Part shown: positions 17,500 through 26,299 of the stretch, one piece after another
Numbering within the stretch: position 1 is the stretch's first letter
Layout: each line of letters opens with the position of its first letter
Assembly (NCBI RefSeq): GCF_900106745.1
Contig: NZ_FNNV01000012.1
Coordinates: 124,001 to 188,000 of the forward strand
Reading direction: 5' to 3'
DNA: 64,000 nt
Source: Paenibacillus sp. CF384
Lineage (GTDB): Bacteria; Bacillota; Bacilli; Paenibacillales; Paenibacillaceae
Translations under genes and position numbers: made by a program
The notes under the pieces: model-generated
What the model was told of the DNA's origin: nothing
Seen by the model: the letters and a program-made list of their open reading frames with translations, nothing else
Database searches by the model: none

Positions 17500-18468
17500 T
17501 TACATATCGAGCAGAATTCGTCCGCTCTCCCGTAAATCATAACCGCGAATGCTCCGCAGCTCGCTTTGATAAGCGTCGGATTGCAGAATCTGCACGACGG
17601 CTTCAATCCACCGCAGATTATCCGGTCGCTTCAGCATGACCAGATCGTAACGCTCCTGAATGAGCGGCACGAATTCAACGCCTCCGACGATGCTTGCTGC
17701 CTGCTCGATCCCAACGCCAACATCGGCTTCACCCGAAGCGATTTTGCCGGCGATAGCTAGATGGCTATGTTCTTCATCCCGGTAACCCTTCAGCTGCTGC
17801 GCCGAAATCTGATGCAGCCTCAGCTGTTCATCGAGCAGCACGCGCGCACCCGAGCCTTGCTCGCGGTTCACGATTCTTAGCCCCGGCTGGCTCAAATCCG
17901 CCCATGTCTGCACCTGCTTCGGATTCCCTTCTTTGACATAGAAGCCAGCCGAGCGCGCGAGCAGATGAACGACAATCACCGGCTTGCCGACAAGCAGTTT
18001 CCGAATATAGGGCAAATTATAAGTGCCTGTATCTCCGTCGAGCAAATGGGTGCTTACGATGTCGGATTCGCCCTTGTACATGGAGATCAAACTGTCCATG
18101 CTGCCGACGAATGCACGCAGCGGCCGATAGCCTGGCAATTGCTTCTCCATATGCTTGCTCAGCATGTCGAGGCTAATATCATGTCCGGTGATGACAAGCG
18201 AGCGTTCTGAAGCTATGCTTGGCGGCGGTGTATACGGAATAGTCGAGGACGGTGACATAATTGCCTGCTGCGCGGCTCCTTGACCGGAGGCTCCAGTTCC
18301 TTGGGCCCGATGCTTGTACACGTCAAGAGCGGAAGCATCCACGCGGATCTGCTTCCCGACCCGGTAAGATGGGAGCTCGCCTTTCTTGATTAGATCATAC
18401 ACGGTGAGCTTGGATATTTTGAGCAGCTTGGCTATTTCTTCGGTCGTATAAGACGTATCGCTGGACAT
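17500..18468 (-). CDS. Regulator: excisionase-type HTH fused to PBP-like ligand domain
   Basis: A 322-residue one-component regulator. Residues about 6-55 are a MerR/excisionase-type helix-turn-helix (YTTEEIAKLLKISKLTVYDL, then SYRVGKQIRVD). After a low-complexity linker, residues about 95-320 form a periplasmic-binding-protein-like domain of the PF12727 kind, with EQGSGARVLLDEQL as its ligand-loop signature. In related bacteria such fusions lie beside molybdate or tungstate transport genes and are thought to sense the oxyanion. Here it converges on modAB. ATG at 18468 is preferred over GTG at 18474 by its AGAGG spacing. Confidence 0.85.
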   Translation of the reverse strand: MSSDTSYTTEEIAKLLKISKLTVYDLIKKGELPSYRVGKQIRVDASALDVYKHRAQGTGASGQGAAQQAIMSPSSTIPYTPPPSIASERSLVITGHDISLDMLSKHMEKQLPGYRPLRAFVGSMDSLISMYKGESDIVSTHLLDGDTGTYNLPYIRKLLVGKPVIVVHLLARSAGFYVKEGNPKQVQTWADLSQPGLRIVNREQGSGARVLLDEQLRLHQISAQQLKGYRDEEHSHLAIAGKIASGEADVGVGIEQAASIVGGVEFVPLIQERYDLVMLKRPDNLRWIEAVVQILQSDAYQSELRSIRGYDLRESGRILLDM

Positions 18469-18586
18469 AGACACCTCTTCGTCATTTGTGCTGTTCGTTC
18501 AATTATGACAGCCATTTCTTGTTGTTTCAATATGAATAGAAGGTGTATGATGGTTAAACACTTAGAACCAGAGGGATTTGCACACC

Positions 18587-19852
18587 ATGAAAATCAGAGA
18601 TTGGGATTCAAATTTAAAAATCCGCCTTGGCGGGGAAGCAGCTTTTAACGTTATTTTCTGGACCTTCTTTCCATTCCTCTCCATCTATTTCACCCGTGAG
18701 TTCGGCAAAGGCTGGACCGGTATCCTCCTCGTATTGTCTCAACTGTTATCCGTATTTGCGAACTTGCTCGGTGGTTACTGCGCGGACCGATTCGGACGCA
18801 AGCGCATGATGGTGTTTGCGGCATATGGACAAGCCGTCGGATATGGACTGTTCGCCGCTGCCGCATCTCCATGGCTGTCCATGCCGGTTCTCGGTTTCGC
18901 CGGCTTCACCATGGCGAGCTTCTTCGGTGCCTTGTACTGGCCTGCCAGCCAAGCAATGGTCGCCGATGTGGTCGAGGAGAAAGACCAGGCGAGCGTCTTC
19001 GCCATCTTCTATACTGCGGCCAACGTAGCCGTTGTTGTCGGACCGCTGCTCGGGTCGCTGTTATACGAGGATAATCCCTATTCGGTATTGCTGGGAGCCG
19101 CCATTATCTGTATGCTGCTCGCGCTCTTCATGAACTATCGTCTGCAAGAGACGCTTCCGGAGAAACTCACCGAACGCAAACGCTCGAACGCCGGCGATCC
19201 TTGGTACCGCGCAGTCGCTGTACAACTGCGGGACTACAAGGTTATCGCGTCGGACCGCGTCTTTCTGCTCTTCACCATAGCCGGCGTTCTGCTCTCGCAA
19301 ACGTTCATGCAGCTCGACCTCTTGTTCCCGGTCTTCTTGAAGGAAACCGTTCAGCAGGCCACGATCTTCTCGTTCAAGGACTGGCATCTGGAAGTCACCG
19401 GACAACAGCTGTTCGGCCTGATTGTATCGGAGAACGGACTGCTCGTCGCCCTCTTCACCGTCCTTGTCACCAAGTGGATCGTCGGCTTCCGCGATCGGTA
19501 CATCTTCATCGGAGGCGCCTTACTCTATGCCGTAGGCATTCAGATGTTCGGCCTCATGTCCACCTTCTGGGGCTTCGCGCTCGCGATTGCCATCTTCACC
19601 TTGGCCGAGCTGATGTCCGCCGGACCGCAGCAGGCTTTCATCGCAAGGCTCGCGCCGGAGGATATGCGCGGACAATATTTTGCCGCAGCCAGCTTACGCT
19701 ATACGCTCGGACGGACACTCTCGCCGCTTACCATCCCGCTAACCAGCTGGATTGGCTTCACATGGACGTTCACGCTGCTGGCCGTGCTCGCCGCGCTCTC
19801 TGCGGTCATTTACAACAGCATGTTCAACTTATTCGATAAACAGTCGGCTTAA
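18587..19852 (+). CDS. MFS transporter (drug/solute exporter type)
   Basis: A 421-residue, 12-helix major facilitator. The conserved loop between helices 2 and 3 reads GGYCADRFGRKRMM, the motif A of proton-coupled exporters, and the C-half has a corresponding GQYFAAASLRYTLGRTLSPL segment. The substrate is not predictable; relatives include multidrug exporters and YttB-like proteins. ATG at 18587 is 11 nt after GAGGG, better placed than the in-frame TTG at 18578. It is divergent from the molybdate-type regulator and followed by a strong terminator. Confidence 0.9.
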   Translation: MKIRDWDSNLKIRLGGEAAFNVIFWTFFPFLSIYFTREFGKGWTGILLVLSQLLSVFANLLGGYCADRFGRKRMMVFAAYGQAVGYGLFAAAASPWLSMPVLGFAGFTMASFFGALYWPASQAMVADVVEEKDQASVFAIFYTAANVAVVVGPLLGSLLYEDNPYSVLLGAAIICMLLALFMNYRLQETLPEKLTERKRSNAGDPWYRAVAVQLRDYKVIASDRVFLLFTIAGVLLSQTFMQLDLLFPVFLKETVQQATIFSFKDWHLEVTGQQLFGLIVSENGLLVALFTVLVTKWIVGFRDRYIFIGGALLYAVGIQMFGLMSTFWGFALAIAIFTLAELMSAGPQQAFIARLAPEDMRGQYFAAASLRYTLGRTLSPLTIPLTSWIGFTWTFTLLAVLAALSAVIYNSMFNLFDKQSA

Positions 19853-19859
19853 ACAAACG

Positions 19860-19925
19860 AAAAAACCTTACCCTGCCTTGGTGGCTCGCAACGTTCGCGG
19901 CATCTCCAAGCTTGGTAAGGTTTTT
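19860..19925. terminator. Bidirectional terminator between MFS gene and sugar operon
   Basis: AAAAACCTTACC pairs with GGTAAGGTTTTT with a further CCTTGG/CCAAG stem inside; both flanking genes converge here. Confidence 0.88.
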
Positions 19926-19940
19926 CTTATGGAGCGAGTA

Positions 19941-20630
19941 CTATTCCTCTCTGCCCATGTAGAACAGCTCTTCCATCACGCACCACAGCCGCTCCGCTTC
20001 CGGTTTATCCGTCCACGGCTCGAAATGCGGCTCCATCGCCACGCCCCAATCCGGCGGCGTTTCTTTCGTTGACAGCAGCCCCTTTCGAGGTGCCTCCACT
20101 ATGGCAGGGAGCTCCTGATAAGAGAAGATATATTCGCCCAGACTGCCGATTATATAATACTTATTAAACAGTCTCGGCTTCTCTTCTTGCAGCTGATAAT
20201 GCAAGAACACATAGCTGGCGTACTGATTCGGCTTCAGCCTCGACAGACTGCCGACCCGCTGCGTCGGCCGGTAATCCGGATGCCGCCAAGGTACGTCAGA
20301 CTGCGGAAGGTCATCGTGAAAAATATCGTTCATCCGCAGTTCGTACGTACCCTTGGCACCGTCGATACTCGGCCAAGTTTCCAGCAGCGACAACAGTTTC
20401 TCGTCCGCAGCCCATAAGCGAGCCCGCTCGATAGCAGCGCTACCCAGCAGCTGCTCCAAATACGTGAAGAGGTACCGCCCTTCGCGAAATACGCTGCATG
20501 TTTCCACGCCACACTGCTTCAGCCGCGCCTTTAATGAAGCATCCGCGCCAGCCAGCTCGGTCAGGAACGCCTCCTCCATACCCGGCTTAATGGCAGAAAT
20601 CCAGATGATCCGTTCGATGTCATTAGACAT
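19941..20630 (-). CDS. Tandem L-rhamnose-mutarotase-like protein (two RhaM-type halves)
   Basis: A 229-residue protein, about twice the usual ~104 residues of RhaM. The N-half has the family pattern IKPGMEEAFLTEL...LKQCGVETCSVF...YLFTYLE. The C-half repeats it more loosely (YASYVFLHYQLQ...YIIGSLGEYIFSYQELP) and ends WCVMEELFYM, much like the RhaM C-terminus. RhaM interconverts the anomers of L-rhamnose; whether both halves are active is unknown. ATG at 20630 has GGAG 8 nt upstream, lying across the stop of the preceding gene. It is the last gene of the minus-strand sugar operon. Confidence 0.72.
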   Translation of the reverse strand: MSNDIERIIWISAIKPGMEEAFLTELAGADASLKARLKQCGVETCSVFREGRYLFTYLEQLLGSAAIERARLWAADEKLLSLLETWPSIDGAKGTYELRMNDIFHDDLPQSDVPWRHPDYRPTQRVGSLSRLKPNQYASYVFLHYQLQEEKPRLFNKYYIIGSLGEYIFSYQELPAIVEAPRKGLLSTKETPPDWGVAMEPHFEPWTDKPEAERLWCVMEELFYMGREE

Positions 20631-20631
20631 G

Positions 20632-22614
20632 TTATTCACTCCAAGGCTCCTGATAGGATGGATCGTTTGCGAACCGGACCATGCCGAGTTCAAGCGTCGT
20701 ATGGCTGCCTGGCTCAATGGTCACTTGCAGCCACTTATCGTTTACCTCTGCGGTAGCTGTTGTCGATTGTGGATTGAACAAACCGCTCGGCAGCTTCTCC
20801 ATCGTCGTGGACGCGCTAAGCTGGCTGCCATCGTTCACAGCAGCACCAAACACCGTATACACCACATCCGTAAATTGATGTTCGCCGAATGCACCCGCTT
20901 GCAGGATAACGGTGCGTGATTCCGTAGGGTGAAGATTGACCAGCTTCACCGTCGTCCGATCCGCTTCCAGCTTCTCAACCAGTGCCGCAACGTCGGCAGG
21001 CAATCCCGGCCGCTTCGCATCGGCATCGTAGTAACGAAGTCGCGCCTGCAGCAAGCCGCCGTTATAGAGCGGAGACGGCGCACCGAGTGTTAGCTGCAGC
21101 AACCCTTCCAGCGTTACCGTATTGCGAATTTGCAAGTAATCGTCGCGATAGCCTGCAGGATCTTCCGTGTCCGTCCGCATGAAGCTCAGACGCTGATAGA
21201 TCTGGGTCAAATTATAGTTCAAGATCTCTTCCGGATAGCTCGGATATTCCCCTTCTAGATAGGAAACCCAGCAATAATCGTGTCCGGCTTGGTCCTTGTT
21301 CCGGAAATAACGGATTTGATTGTAGTCCGGCTTCGCATAATTGCGTAGCGATTTCAGAAGCGTATGGTCGGCTTCCTCCATCGACATGTACCAGAGATGT
21401 GTCGGATAGAACGGCTCGATGGTCGTGAACTCGAAAGCGTGATCCTTCCATGTCACCGTCTTCCCATCGTCATCGAGAATAATATTCGAGGTCGTATACT
21501 GATACCAACCCGGATCGCCGAATTTATTAGGCAGATAGCGGGTGCCATCTTCCCCAACGATCGCCTTGTCGTTCATGATGGTCAGCTGTGAGCGCAGAAA
21601 CTCCATGTATGCCGGATCACGTTCGAGCAGCAGGGCATTTTGCACAGCTACGCCAACGCCTTGACCAATGCTTACCCAGCCATGCGGCCAAGTCCAGCCA
21701 TACCAGCCGCCGTACCATTTGCCGCCGTTATGCTCCCCGATGATTCCGTTCAAGCCGACATTATCCGGAATCAGGCCGCCGTTCTGTTTGGCCCTGTCGA
21801 TCCAAGCATCCACGTACTCCTTCACCCACGTTTTATACTTGGGATCGCCCGTGTGCAGATAAGCATTCGTCACCATACTGGTGGCGAGCAAATTCAGCGG
21901 AATATCGCCGCGAGAGGCACGTTCGACAATCGCCTTGCCCATCGCCAGCGCGCCCTCGTCATGCTTCAAATCATCCAACGTTGTCACGCCCGGCACATCC
22001 TGAAAATGCAGCCCGTAATGCCTCATCCAATCGATATAATACCAGCCGCTGAAATGAGTCGTGAAATTGCGGTCCGTCGCCCCTTTACTGCCGGAATGCG
22101 GATAAGGAATGATGCGGTGCTCCGGGTCATAGTTGATCGCTTCCGGGTCTTCGTTTAAGAATAGTCCGGCAAAACGCTTCGCACGCTCTTTGATAACGGG
22201 ATCATTCGGGTCCATTAACCCCATGTGGTAAAACATCGTATACCCTTCGCCTTGGTGGAACCAGTCGTAGCCCTGCTCATATTCCTTCTCGACCATTTTG
22301 TGGCCGGTGCCGGAATCGTAACGCGCGAATTGCGTCGTAATCGCGTCGAATTCCTTCTTGGACAACGTCTTAAACTTCTCATGACCGCCCAAGATATAGA
22401 ACAACGGCCAATTGAAAAAGCTCTCATACATGTCATCCAGCGCGTCAATGCCGGTATGGGTATCCGTGGTAGGCCACAGAATCGTGCCGTCAGGGCGGAT
22501 ATAGCGTTCGATAAGCGGCTCAACTGCATCATTCATCAGATTGATGAGCTGCCGTTCAAGCAACGCCCACTTCGGCGGCTCGTAGAAAGCAAGATTAGCA
22601 TGCAGTTTAAGCAT
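20632..22614 (-). CDS. Large protein, probable (alpha/alpha) barrel carbohydrate enzyme, family unassigned
   Basis: A 660-residue cytoplasmic protein with no signal peptide. Its aromatic-rich, mostly helical N-terminal 450 residues (WLYGGWYGWTWPHGW-like cluster, YDWFHQGEGYTMFYHMGL, HFSGWYYIDWMRHYG) suggest an alpha/alpha-toroid glycoside hydrolase or polysaccharide lyase. A beta-rich C-terminal domain from about residue 520 includes LVNLHPTESRTVILQAGAFGEHQF. I cannot name the family. ATG at 22614 is 7 nt after GGAG and overlaps the RraA gene by 8 bp, so translation is coupled. Context implies action on a sugar or glycoside taken into the cell. Confidence 0.7.
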   Translation of the reverse strand: MLKLHANLAFYEPPKWALLERQLINLMNDAVEPLIERYIRPDGTILWPTTDTHTGIDALDDMYESFFNWPLFYILGGHEKFKTLSKKEFDAITTQFARYDSGTGHKMVEKEYEQGYDWFHQGEGYTMFYHMGLMDPNDPVIKERAKRFAGLFLNEDPEAINYDPEHRIIPYPHSGSKGATDRNFTTHFSGWYYIDWMRHYGLHFQDVPGVTTLDDLKHDEGALAMGKAIVERASRGDIPLNLLATSMVTNAYLHTGDPKYKTWVKEYVDAWIDRAKQNGGLIPDNVGLNGIIGEHNGGKWYGGWYGWTWPHGWVSIGQGVGVAVQNALLLERDPAYMEFLRSQLTIMNDKAIVGEDGTRYLPNKFGDPGWYQYTTSNIILDDDGKTVTWKDHAFEFTTIEPFYPTHLWYMSMEEADHTLLKSLRNYAKPDYNQIRYFRNKDQAGHDYCWVSYLEGEYPSYPEEILNYNLTQIYQRLSFMRTDTEDPAGYRDDYLQIRNTVTLEGLLQLTLGAPSPLYNGGLLQARLRYYDADAKRPGLPADVAALVEKLEADRTTVKLVNLHPTESRTVILQAGAFGEHQFTDVVYTVFGAAVNDGSQLSASTTMEKLPSGLFNPQSTTATAEVNDKWLQVTIEPGSHTTLELGMVRFANDPSYQEPWSE

Positions 22615-23356
22615 AGCCATTCTCCTTCTTCCAGTTCTCGAATTCGATCTTCGCTTCTGCGTTTGGCGGGTAATGAGTATGCAGTGACGCACCTTCGTCC
22701 AGCTTCATCTTAATCCAGCGTTCCTCCAGCTCGTCATGCGCTCTGGCAATCTTCACGATATCCTCCACGCATTGCGGCGGAATCGCTACAGCGCCATCAC
22801 GGTCGACCAGGATAATATCGCCCGGCACGACTGACACTCCGCCGCAGCGAATCGGTTCATTAAAACCAACGGACATTAACGACCGCGGAATGGCGCCGCC
22901 GTGAACGCCTCTGGCCAACACCGGGAAATTCACGGCTTTTACCCGCTGCAAATCACGAATGCAACCATCGACGATAATGGCTTGACCACCCAGGTAACGC
23001 AGACGACGCGTAAAAATATCCCCGACAACGCCGGTTTCCATATGACTGCCGGTATCGATCACGAGCACATCGTTCGGCGTAATGGACTCCAGCGCAACCC
23101 GGTGCGGCGACTCCGGAAGGGTATCGTACTGCTGTTTCACGAGATCCTCGCGCAGTGGAACGAAACGCAAGGTTACCGCGCGGCCTACCGCGCTTTCCTG
23201 ACCTTCGGGAAAGCTTAATGGCATAATGCCTTGCATATATGCGTTGCGGTATCCCATCTCAACAAGGGTATGGGAAGCCGTGCTGACACTGACAAGCTTC
23301 AATTCCTCCAGCAATTCGTCGCTGATCGTATGGGTGTTTTTCACAATATAGGTCAT
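22607..23356 (-). CDS. RraA-family protein, probable 4-hydroxy-4-methyl-2-oxoglutarate-type aldolase
   Basis: A 249-residue RraA/dimethylmenaquinone methyltransferase-like protein. The central segment DIFTRRLRYLGGQAIIVDGCIRD carries the conserved Arg and Asp of the pyruvate-aldolase/decarboxylase site, followed by VFARG-like VLARGVHGGAIPRS and VVPGDIILVDRDGAVAIP. In metabolic operons these proteins cleave or decarboxylate oxo-acids; RNase E inhibition is only known for the Proteobacterial branch. ATG at 23356 is preceded by AAAGGAG. It is the second gene of the operon, after the aldo/keto reductase. Confidence 0.85.
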   Translation of the reverse strand: MTYIVKNTHTISDELLEELKLVSVSTASHTLVEMGYRNAYMQGIMPLSFPEGQESAVGRAVTLRFVPLREDLVKQQYDTLPESPHRVALESITPNDVLVIDTGSHMETGVVGDIFTRRLRYLGGQAIIVDGCIRDLQRVKAVNFPVLARGVHGGAIPRSLMSVGFNEPIRCGGVSVVPGDIILVDRDGAVAIPPQCVEDIVKIARAHDELEERWIKMKLDEGASLHTHYPPNAEAKIEFENWKKENGYA

Positions 23357-23407
23357 GGTCGTATACGCTCCTTTAGATGGTTAATTAGTGTGTGATTATT
23401 AATGGGA

Positions 23408-24313
23408 TTAGACAAATAAAGACGGGCTGTCGGCGAACAAACTCATCACTCGGCTGTGATCCTCGGGCGCCAAGCCTTGGCCGTCGCAATAGGAGATGTT
23501 GGCGCGCAATGAACGGCTTGAAGCAGTGCCGGTCAGCGTGACATGAATATCAGGATTCTGCAAACTGAACCGCATCCCCGGTTCAACCAACCCTTTGGGC
23601 TCCGTGCGCCGTAGGAATGCTAAACTCTCCATGCGTCTGGCTGCTTCGCTGGTCAGTTCTTCATTCAGGAACTTCGCAGGCGCATCCGCGAGAAGCCCCA
23701 TGCCGAGAACGCTGCCGTTAATAACTGCAATGTTCTTCTCCTTGGCGAGCGGAATGATCTCCTTGGCAGCCGAATAATCGAGCAGCATATAGCGTGCGTA
23801 GAACTGAATGGAGTCGAATGCGTCGGTCTCCATATACCGCTTCAGCAAATCCAAATTGCGTGTTGTCACGCCGAGGAAACGAATCTTGCCCTGCTCCCGC
23901 AGCTTCAGCATCGCCGGAATCGCTTCGTTGATAATGACGTCATACGGTTTCTTCTCCACATCATGGAGCTGAAGCAGATCGATATAATCCGTCTGTAAGC
24001 GCTGTAGACTTTCTTCAACGGACTTCATGATGCCCTCGTAATCGTAATCCTTATCGAAACGCGCCGCTTTCGTGGCGAGGACAATCTTCTCGCGTCTTCC
24101 GCCGACGAGCGCCCGGCCGAAGCGTTCTTCGGATAAACCGCTTCCGTACAAGGGAGCCGTATCGATGAAATTAATGCCCAGATCCAGCGACTCGTGAATG
24201 ACGCGCTCGATTTCCGCTTCATTGACATCCTTGAAGTCGCCGCCGATTGGTGCCCCTCCAAGGCCAAGTTTGGATACCTTCAGTCCCGTTCGTCCAAATG
24301 TCGTATACTCCAT
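23408..24313 (-). CDS. Aldo/keto reductase (aldose dehydrogenase type)
   Basis: A 301-residue NAD(P)-dependent TIM-barrel oxidoreductase. The catalytic tetrad is visible: Asp51 and Tyr56 in FIDTAPLYGSG, Lys82 in LATKAAR, His117 in LLQLHDVE. The N-terminus GRTGLKVSKLGLGGAPIGG resembles L-fucose/D-threo-aldose 1-dehydrogenase-like members. It probably oxidises or reduces the sugar handled by the operon. ATG at 24313 has AAAGGA upstream. It is first in the four-gene operon and divergent from the AraC regulator gene. Confidence 0.9.
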   Translation of the reverse strand: MEYTTFGRTGLKVSKLGLGGAPIGGDFKDVNEAEIERVIHESLDLGINFIDTAPLYGSGLSEERFGRALVGGRREKIVLATKAARFDKDYDYEGIMKSVEESLQRLQTDYIDLLQLHDVEKKPYDVIINEAIPAMLKLREQGKIRFLGVTTRNLDLLKRYMETDAFDSIQFYARYMLLDYSAAKEIIPLAKEKNIAVINGSVLGMGLLADAPAKFLNEELTSEAARRMESLAFLRRTEPKGLVEPGMRFSLQNPDIHVTLTGTASSRSLRANISYCDGQGLAPEDHSRVMSLFADSPSLFV

Positions 24314-24452
24314 GCCTCAGCGTCCTTTCACTTAAGAAGTATGATGATTTTGTTATTTCTTCTTTCATAACCTCAATATATACTATTACTATTAGCAATC
24401 GGATGCCTGTTTTTTGCGTTTTGTATACCAACTTTTTGCGGAGCTGATGAAG

Positions 24453-25301
24453 ATGTACGATGCCCACTTTTTAGCCAAACCTGATTTCAACCGTTTCCCT
24501 GCTTATCCGATCGGTGTCGGTCATATCTTCGATGAGCCGAACCACCTTGTTAACGGCATGCGCTATGGGCAGAATTTCTATAATATTCACTTTGTTGTAC
24601 GTGGCAGCGGGTGGCTCCGAACTGGTGTCGGATCCGTTGAACTGAAGTCCGGCATGGGCTTCGTCTATGCGGAGGATCAGTATCAGCATTTCGGAACCTA
24701 CGCAGATGACCCTTGGGAAGTGTGGTGGATTTACTTGAGCGGGGAAGGGATCCGGGATTTGATTGGCGATAAGCGGATTGGAGATGTCTGGGCTTTCTCG
24801 TTCGAAGGCAATACGCGGCTGATTGCGCTGATGGAAGAACTATGGGATGCGGCAAGCAAGAACGATATGGCCTATGTGCCACGGTATGCCGCCTTAACGT
24901 ATGAGATCCTGCTCGAAATTCTGCTCCATTCCGCTGACTTGAACGCGCCAAGCGAGCCCGGCTTGGTGCATGCCATCAGACGCGCCGCCGAATTCATGCG
25001 CATGAACTGCGCCAAGGATTTGCCCTTGCAGAAGCTGGCCGATCAATGCGGAATAAGCCCGGCTTATTTCAGCCGGACTTTCCATACGCAGATGGGGATG
25101 CCCCCGCTAACCTATCTCAATATGCTGCGCATTGAGCTATCGAAGCAGATGTTGATTACGACGTCCAAACCCGTGAAGCAAATCGCCCTTGAGGCGGGCT
25201 TCTCGAAGCCGAGCTACTATATCGAGCGCTTCCGCCTCGCCGAAGGCGTGACGCCCTCTGTGTTCCGCGACCGGTACATGCGGCCGGAGGCGCTGCCTTA
25301 G
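24453..25301 (+). CDS. AraC-family regulator of the adjacent sugar operon
   Basis: A 282-residue regulator: cupin-like sensor domain in the first 150 residues (VRGSGWLRTGVGSVELKSGMGFVYAEDQYQHFG) and a double helix-turn-helix AraC domain in the last 100 (LQKLADQCGISPAYFSRTFH, then KQIALEAGFSKPSYYIERF). The start ATG at 24453 lies 9 nt after GGAG; earlier in-frame codons are badly spaced. The divergent arrangement with the aldo/keto reductase operon, sharing a 139-bp promoter region, points to control of that operon in response to its sugar. Confidence 0.92.
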   Translation: MYDAHFLAKPDFNRFPAYPIGVGHIFDEPNHLVNGMRYGQNFYNIHFVVRGSGWLRTGVGSVELKSGMGFVYAEDQYQHFGTYADDPWEVWWIYLSGEGIRDLIGDKRIGDVWAFSFEGNTRLIALMEELWDAASKNDMAYVPRYAALTYEILLEILLHSADLNAPSEPGLVHAIRRAAEFMRMNCAKDLPLQKLADQCGISPAYFSRTFHTQMGMPPLTYLNMLRIELSKQMLITTSKPVKQIALEAGFSKPSYYIERFRLAEGVTPSVFRDRYMRPEALP

Positions 25302-25340
25302 TTTAGAGGAGAGACGCGCCGCGCGAGCAATACTGCGACG

Positions 25341-25668
25341 CTTCCCGTGGATGTGTAGCTCTCAGTGCTACACATGTGCTAGTTAGCGGGGACTTCGGTG
25401 GATGTGTGGTTCTCAGAGCAACACATGGGCTAGTTGGAGGGGACTTCGGTGGATGTGTAGCTCTCAGTGCTACACATGTGCTTGTTGGCGGGGACTTCAG
25501 TGGATGTGTGGTTCTCAGTGCTACACATGTGCTAGTTGGCGGTGATTTCGGCGGATGTGTAGCTCTCAGTGCTACACATGTGCTAGTTGGCGGGGACTTC
25601 GGCGGATGTGTGGTTCTCAGTGCTACACATGTGCTAGTTGGAAGGGACTTCGGTGGTCCGCTGATTTA
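25341..25668. repeat. Tandem array C: six 51-bp units plus a partial
   Basis: GATGTG begins successive units at 25350, 25401, 25452, 25503, 25554 and 25605, exactly 51 bp apart. Each unit contains a hairpin, GTGTAGC...GCTACAC, followed by a TTGGCGGGGACTTCGG-type segment. All six units are nearly identical and contiguous, with no spacers. The frame stays open because 51 is divisible by 3, but no ribosome binding site supports a protein. The array occupies most of the 520-bp gap downstream of the AraC gene. Confidence 0.95.
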
Positions 25669-25754
25669 GCCCAAATAGGATTTGTTAGAGCCAAAACCAC
25701 CCCGAGCGATAGTGGAAATCCTGCATCAAGGGGGCCCACCAACTCTTCAACACA

Positions 25755-25803
25755 AAAAAGCTGCTCACCAAGTCACACGACGCACTTGGGCAACAGCTTT
25801 TCA
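25755..25803 (-). terminator. Terminator of the unknown 155-residue protein gene
   Basis: AAAAGCTG..ACCAAGT pairs with ACTTGG..CAGCTTTT, followed on the minus strand by TTTTTTG, 18 bp after the stop. Confidence 0.8.
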
Positions 25804-25821
25804 TGATGCTACTTTAGGCCG

Positions 25822-26289
25822 TTAAGCCTGCGGCTGCGGCACGATCCGATACACCGACGCACCTGCGCCAGCCCCGGCCTCATCCTCGCCGCCGAGAATC
25901 GTCCAGCCATGCGACAAGACTGCCGACAGGCGCGCCTTCTCAGCCGGCGTCAGTGTAGCGACAACCGCTTCGCGACCTTCTTCCAGCACAAGCTCAGGCT
26001 CCTGAACGAATGCAATGGCGATCCAGCTGCGGATGCCGCGAATGGTATTGTACTTGATCTGATACCCCGAGCGAACCGCCGCTTCGAACGTCGCCGGTTC
26101 TTTGGCAGCGAAGGCCGCCAGTTCCTCGTAGTTGAACTCATAGATGCTGGTGTCATCCTTCGGCAGGTCGCCTTGCTGAGTACGATGAATCAGTTCATCA
26201 TCCGACCAGCCAAGTACACGCAGCGATTCAATCAGCATTGCGTCCCATTGGGATAATTTCACCCGTTCCGTTCCTTCTGCTGTCATCAT
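25822..26289 (-). CDS. Small acidic protein of unknown function
   Basis: A 155-residue soluble protein without signal peptide or membrane segment; helical, with SQWDAMLIESLRVLGWSDDELI and a C-terminal ATLTPAEKARLSAVLSHGWTILGG. I do not recognise the family. The start is ATG at 26289 (or the next codon, ATG 26286) because GAGGAGG sits 5 nt upstream. The frame stays open back to 26571, but that extension consists only of 51-bp repeat units read as five 17-residue repeats and lies upstream of the ribosome binding site. The gene sits between arrays C and B. Confidence 0.75.
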   Translation of the reverse strand: MMTAEGTERVKLSQWDAMLIESLRVLGWSDDELIHRTQQGDLPKDDTSIYEFNYEELAAFAAKEPATFEAAVRSGYQIKYNTIRGIRSWIAIAFVQEPELVLEEGREAVVATLTPAEKARLSAVLSHGWTILGGEDEAGAGAGASVYRIVPQPQA

Positions 26290-26299
26290 GATTTCCTCC

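Noticed and set aside
25376..25669. 97-codon frame through array C as a repeat protein
   Set aside because: Open only because the unit is a multiple of three; no ribosome binding site and the repeat is hairpin-rich.
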